A stretch of 64,000 bases of DNA from NCBI RefSeq assembly GCF_016863195.1, contig NZ_BOOK01000016.1, forward strand, positions 62,001 to 126,000, written 5' to 3'. Positions 63,554 through 64,000 of the stretch are shown here, piece after piece. Source of the stretch: Paraplanobispora takensis (GTDB taxonomy: Bacteria; Actinomycetota; Actinomycetes; Streptosporangiales; Streptosporangiaceae). Under the pieces are notes generated by a model that was given only the letters and a program-made list of their open reading frames with translations, had not been told where the DNA came from and made no database searches. The first letter of the stretch is position 1. Each line of letters opens with the position of its first letter. The position numbers were made by a program, and so were the translations under genes.

Positions 63554-64000
63554 TCAGCCGCCGGTCGTCTTGATCCCCTTGAAGACGGTGTTGACGTCGG
63601 GCAGCAGCTCCTTGACGTCCCCCGGCACCGACATGTAGACGATCGAGGGCAGATCGGCCCCGGTGCTCACGGCCGCCACGACGACGGTCGTCTTCGTCTC
63701 ACCCGAGGTGATCTCGTAGGCGGCGAGCTGCGCCGGCAGCCCGCCGACCGAGAGGGTCTGCTGGGCGGTCTTGCGGGCGGTGTTGCCCTCGGGGAAGAAC
63801 TTCTTGCGGGCGGCGAGCGTCACCGCGTTGATCACCGGGGCGAGGTTCTCCGGCGAGGTGTAGCGGCTCTTCAGGCGGGGCGAGAGCGGGCCCGACATCA
63901 CCTCCGCGTACTGGGCCTTGCCGGAGGCGTCCTGGCCCGCGGGAGCGTACTGGCGGGTGCTGAAGCCGTACGTCGTGGTCAGGTTCGGGCGGGTGTCCTG
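63554..64000 (-). CDS. Hypothetical protein, 5' end beyond the window
   Basis: 149 C-terminal residues; the frame is open to base 64000, so a GTG at 63901 is not the real start. Visible sequence is an alpha/beta domain with SPENLAPVINAVTLAARKKFFP, a YEITSGETKTTVVVAAVSTG strand pair and SVPGDVKELLPDVNTVFKGIK at the end. It resembles in pattern the C-terminal domain of the membrane-anchored protein at 19901-20758, suggesting a secreted domain of the same family. No catalytic motif seen. Confidence 0.75.
   Translation of the reverse strand, partial: QDTRPNLTTTYGFSTRQYAPAGQDASGKAQYAEVMSGPLSPRLKSRYTSPENLAPVINAVTLAARKKFFPEGNTARKTAQQTLSVGGLPAQLAAYEITSGETKTTVVVAAVSTGADLPSIVYMSVPGDVKELLPDVNTVFKGIKTTGG

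Overview
The window is a 64 kb stretch of very GC-rich actinomycete chromosome. The translated proteins, GTG starts, frequent ATGA/GTGA overlaps and lipobox secretion signals all fit Actinomycetota. A gene pair for 10-methyl-branched (tuberculostearic-type) fatty acids, plus the general gene content, suggests the Streptosporangiaceae or a near relative; that placement is an inference. I see no rRNA, tRNA, CRISPR array, insertion sequence or prophage. It reads as core chromosome mixed with accessory catabolic loci.

Layout. 1-6657 (+): translationally coupled operon of a truncated unknown gene, a VWA protein, a MoxR-like AAA+ ATPase and a DUF5682 protein. 6787-11575 (-): BTAD/SARP-type ATPase regulator followed by an MFS exporter. 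11668-18270 (-): dipeptide/oligopeptide ABC importer (binding protein, two permeases, two ATPases), with an oversized DppB-like permease. 18938-28281: housekeeping and hypothetical genes (peptidyl-tRNA hydrolase, Maf, EI24, DUF4192, ATP-dependent DNA ligase, FKBP, SDR). 28334-38795: beta-1,3-glucan utilisation locus with a secreted GH81 laminarinase carrying a CBM6-like domain, an intracellular GH1 glycosidase, a sugar ABC importer without its own ATPase, and two paralogous LacI repressors. Four identical GAGAGCGCTCTC palindromes in the two control regions mark the operators. 38867-46167: an orphan Phd antitoxin, a general stress protein, GuaB1, and a four-gene ABC exporter operon with an XRE regulator and a palindromic operator. 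46293-48605 (-): racemase plus P450 operon. 48806-55056: Ser/Thr kinase, tmsA-tmsB, and a GGDEF protein. 55239-63486: acyl-CoA ligase, GMC oxidoreductase, three related P450s and an alpha/beta hydrolase, with conspicuous palindromes upstream. 63554-64000 (-): a truncated gene.

How the parts work together. In the glucan locus, secreted GH81 should cut beta-1,3-glucan. The lipoprotein and two permeases then import oligosaccharides, probably powered by a shared MsiK-type ATPase encoded elsewhere, and GH1 hydrolyses them inside the cell. The LacI pair should repress all three transcription units at operators lying at the predicted transcription starts. In the lipid region, TmsB should methylate an unsaturated phospholipid acyl chain and TmsA reduce the methylene product. 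The P450, racemase, ligase and GMC genes look like a separate oxidation route for a branched or polycyclic lipid whose substrate cannot be read from sequence.

Many convergent gene pairs are separated by strong perfect hairpins, annotated as terminators. All functional calls come from reading the sequence and recalling family motifs; no database search was run.
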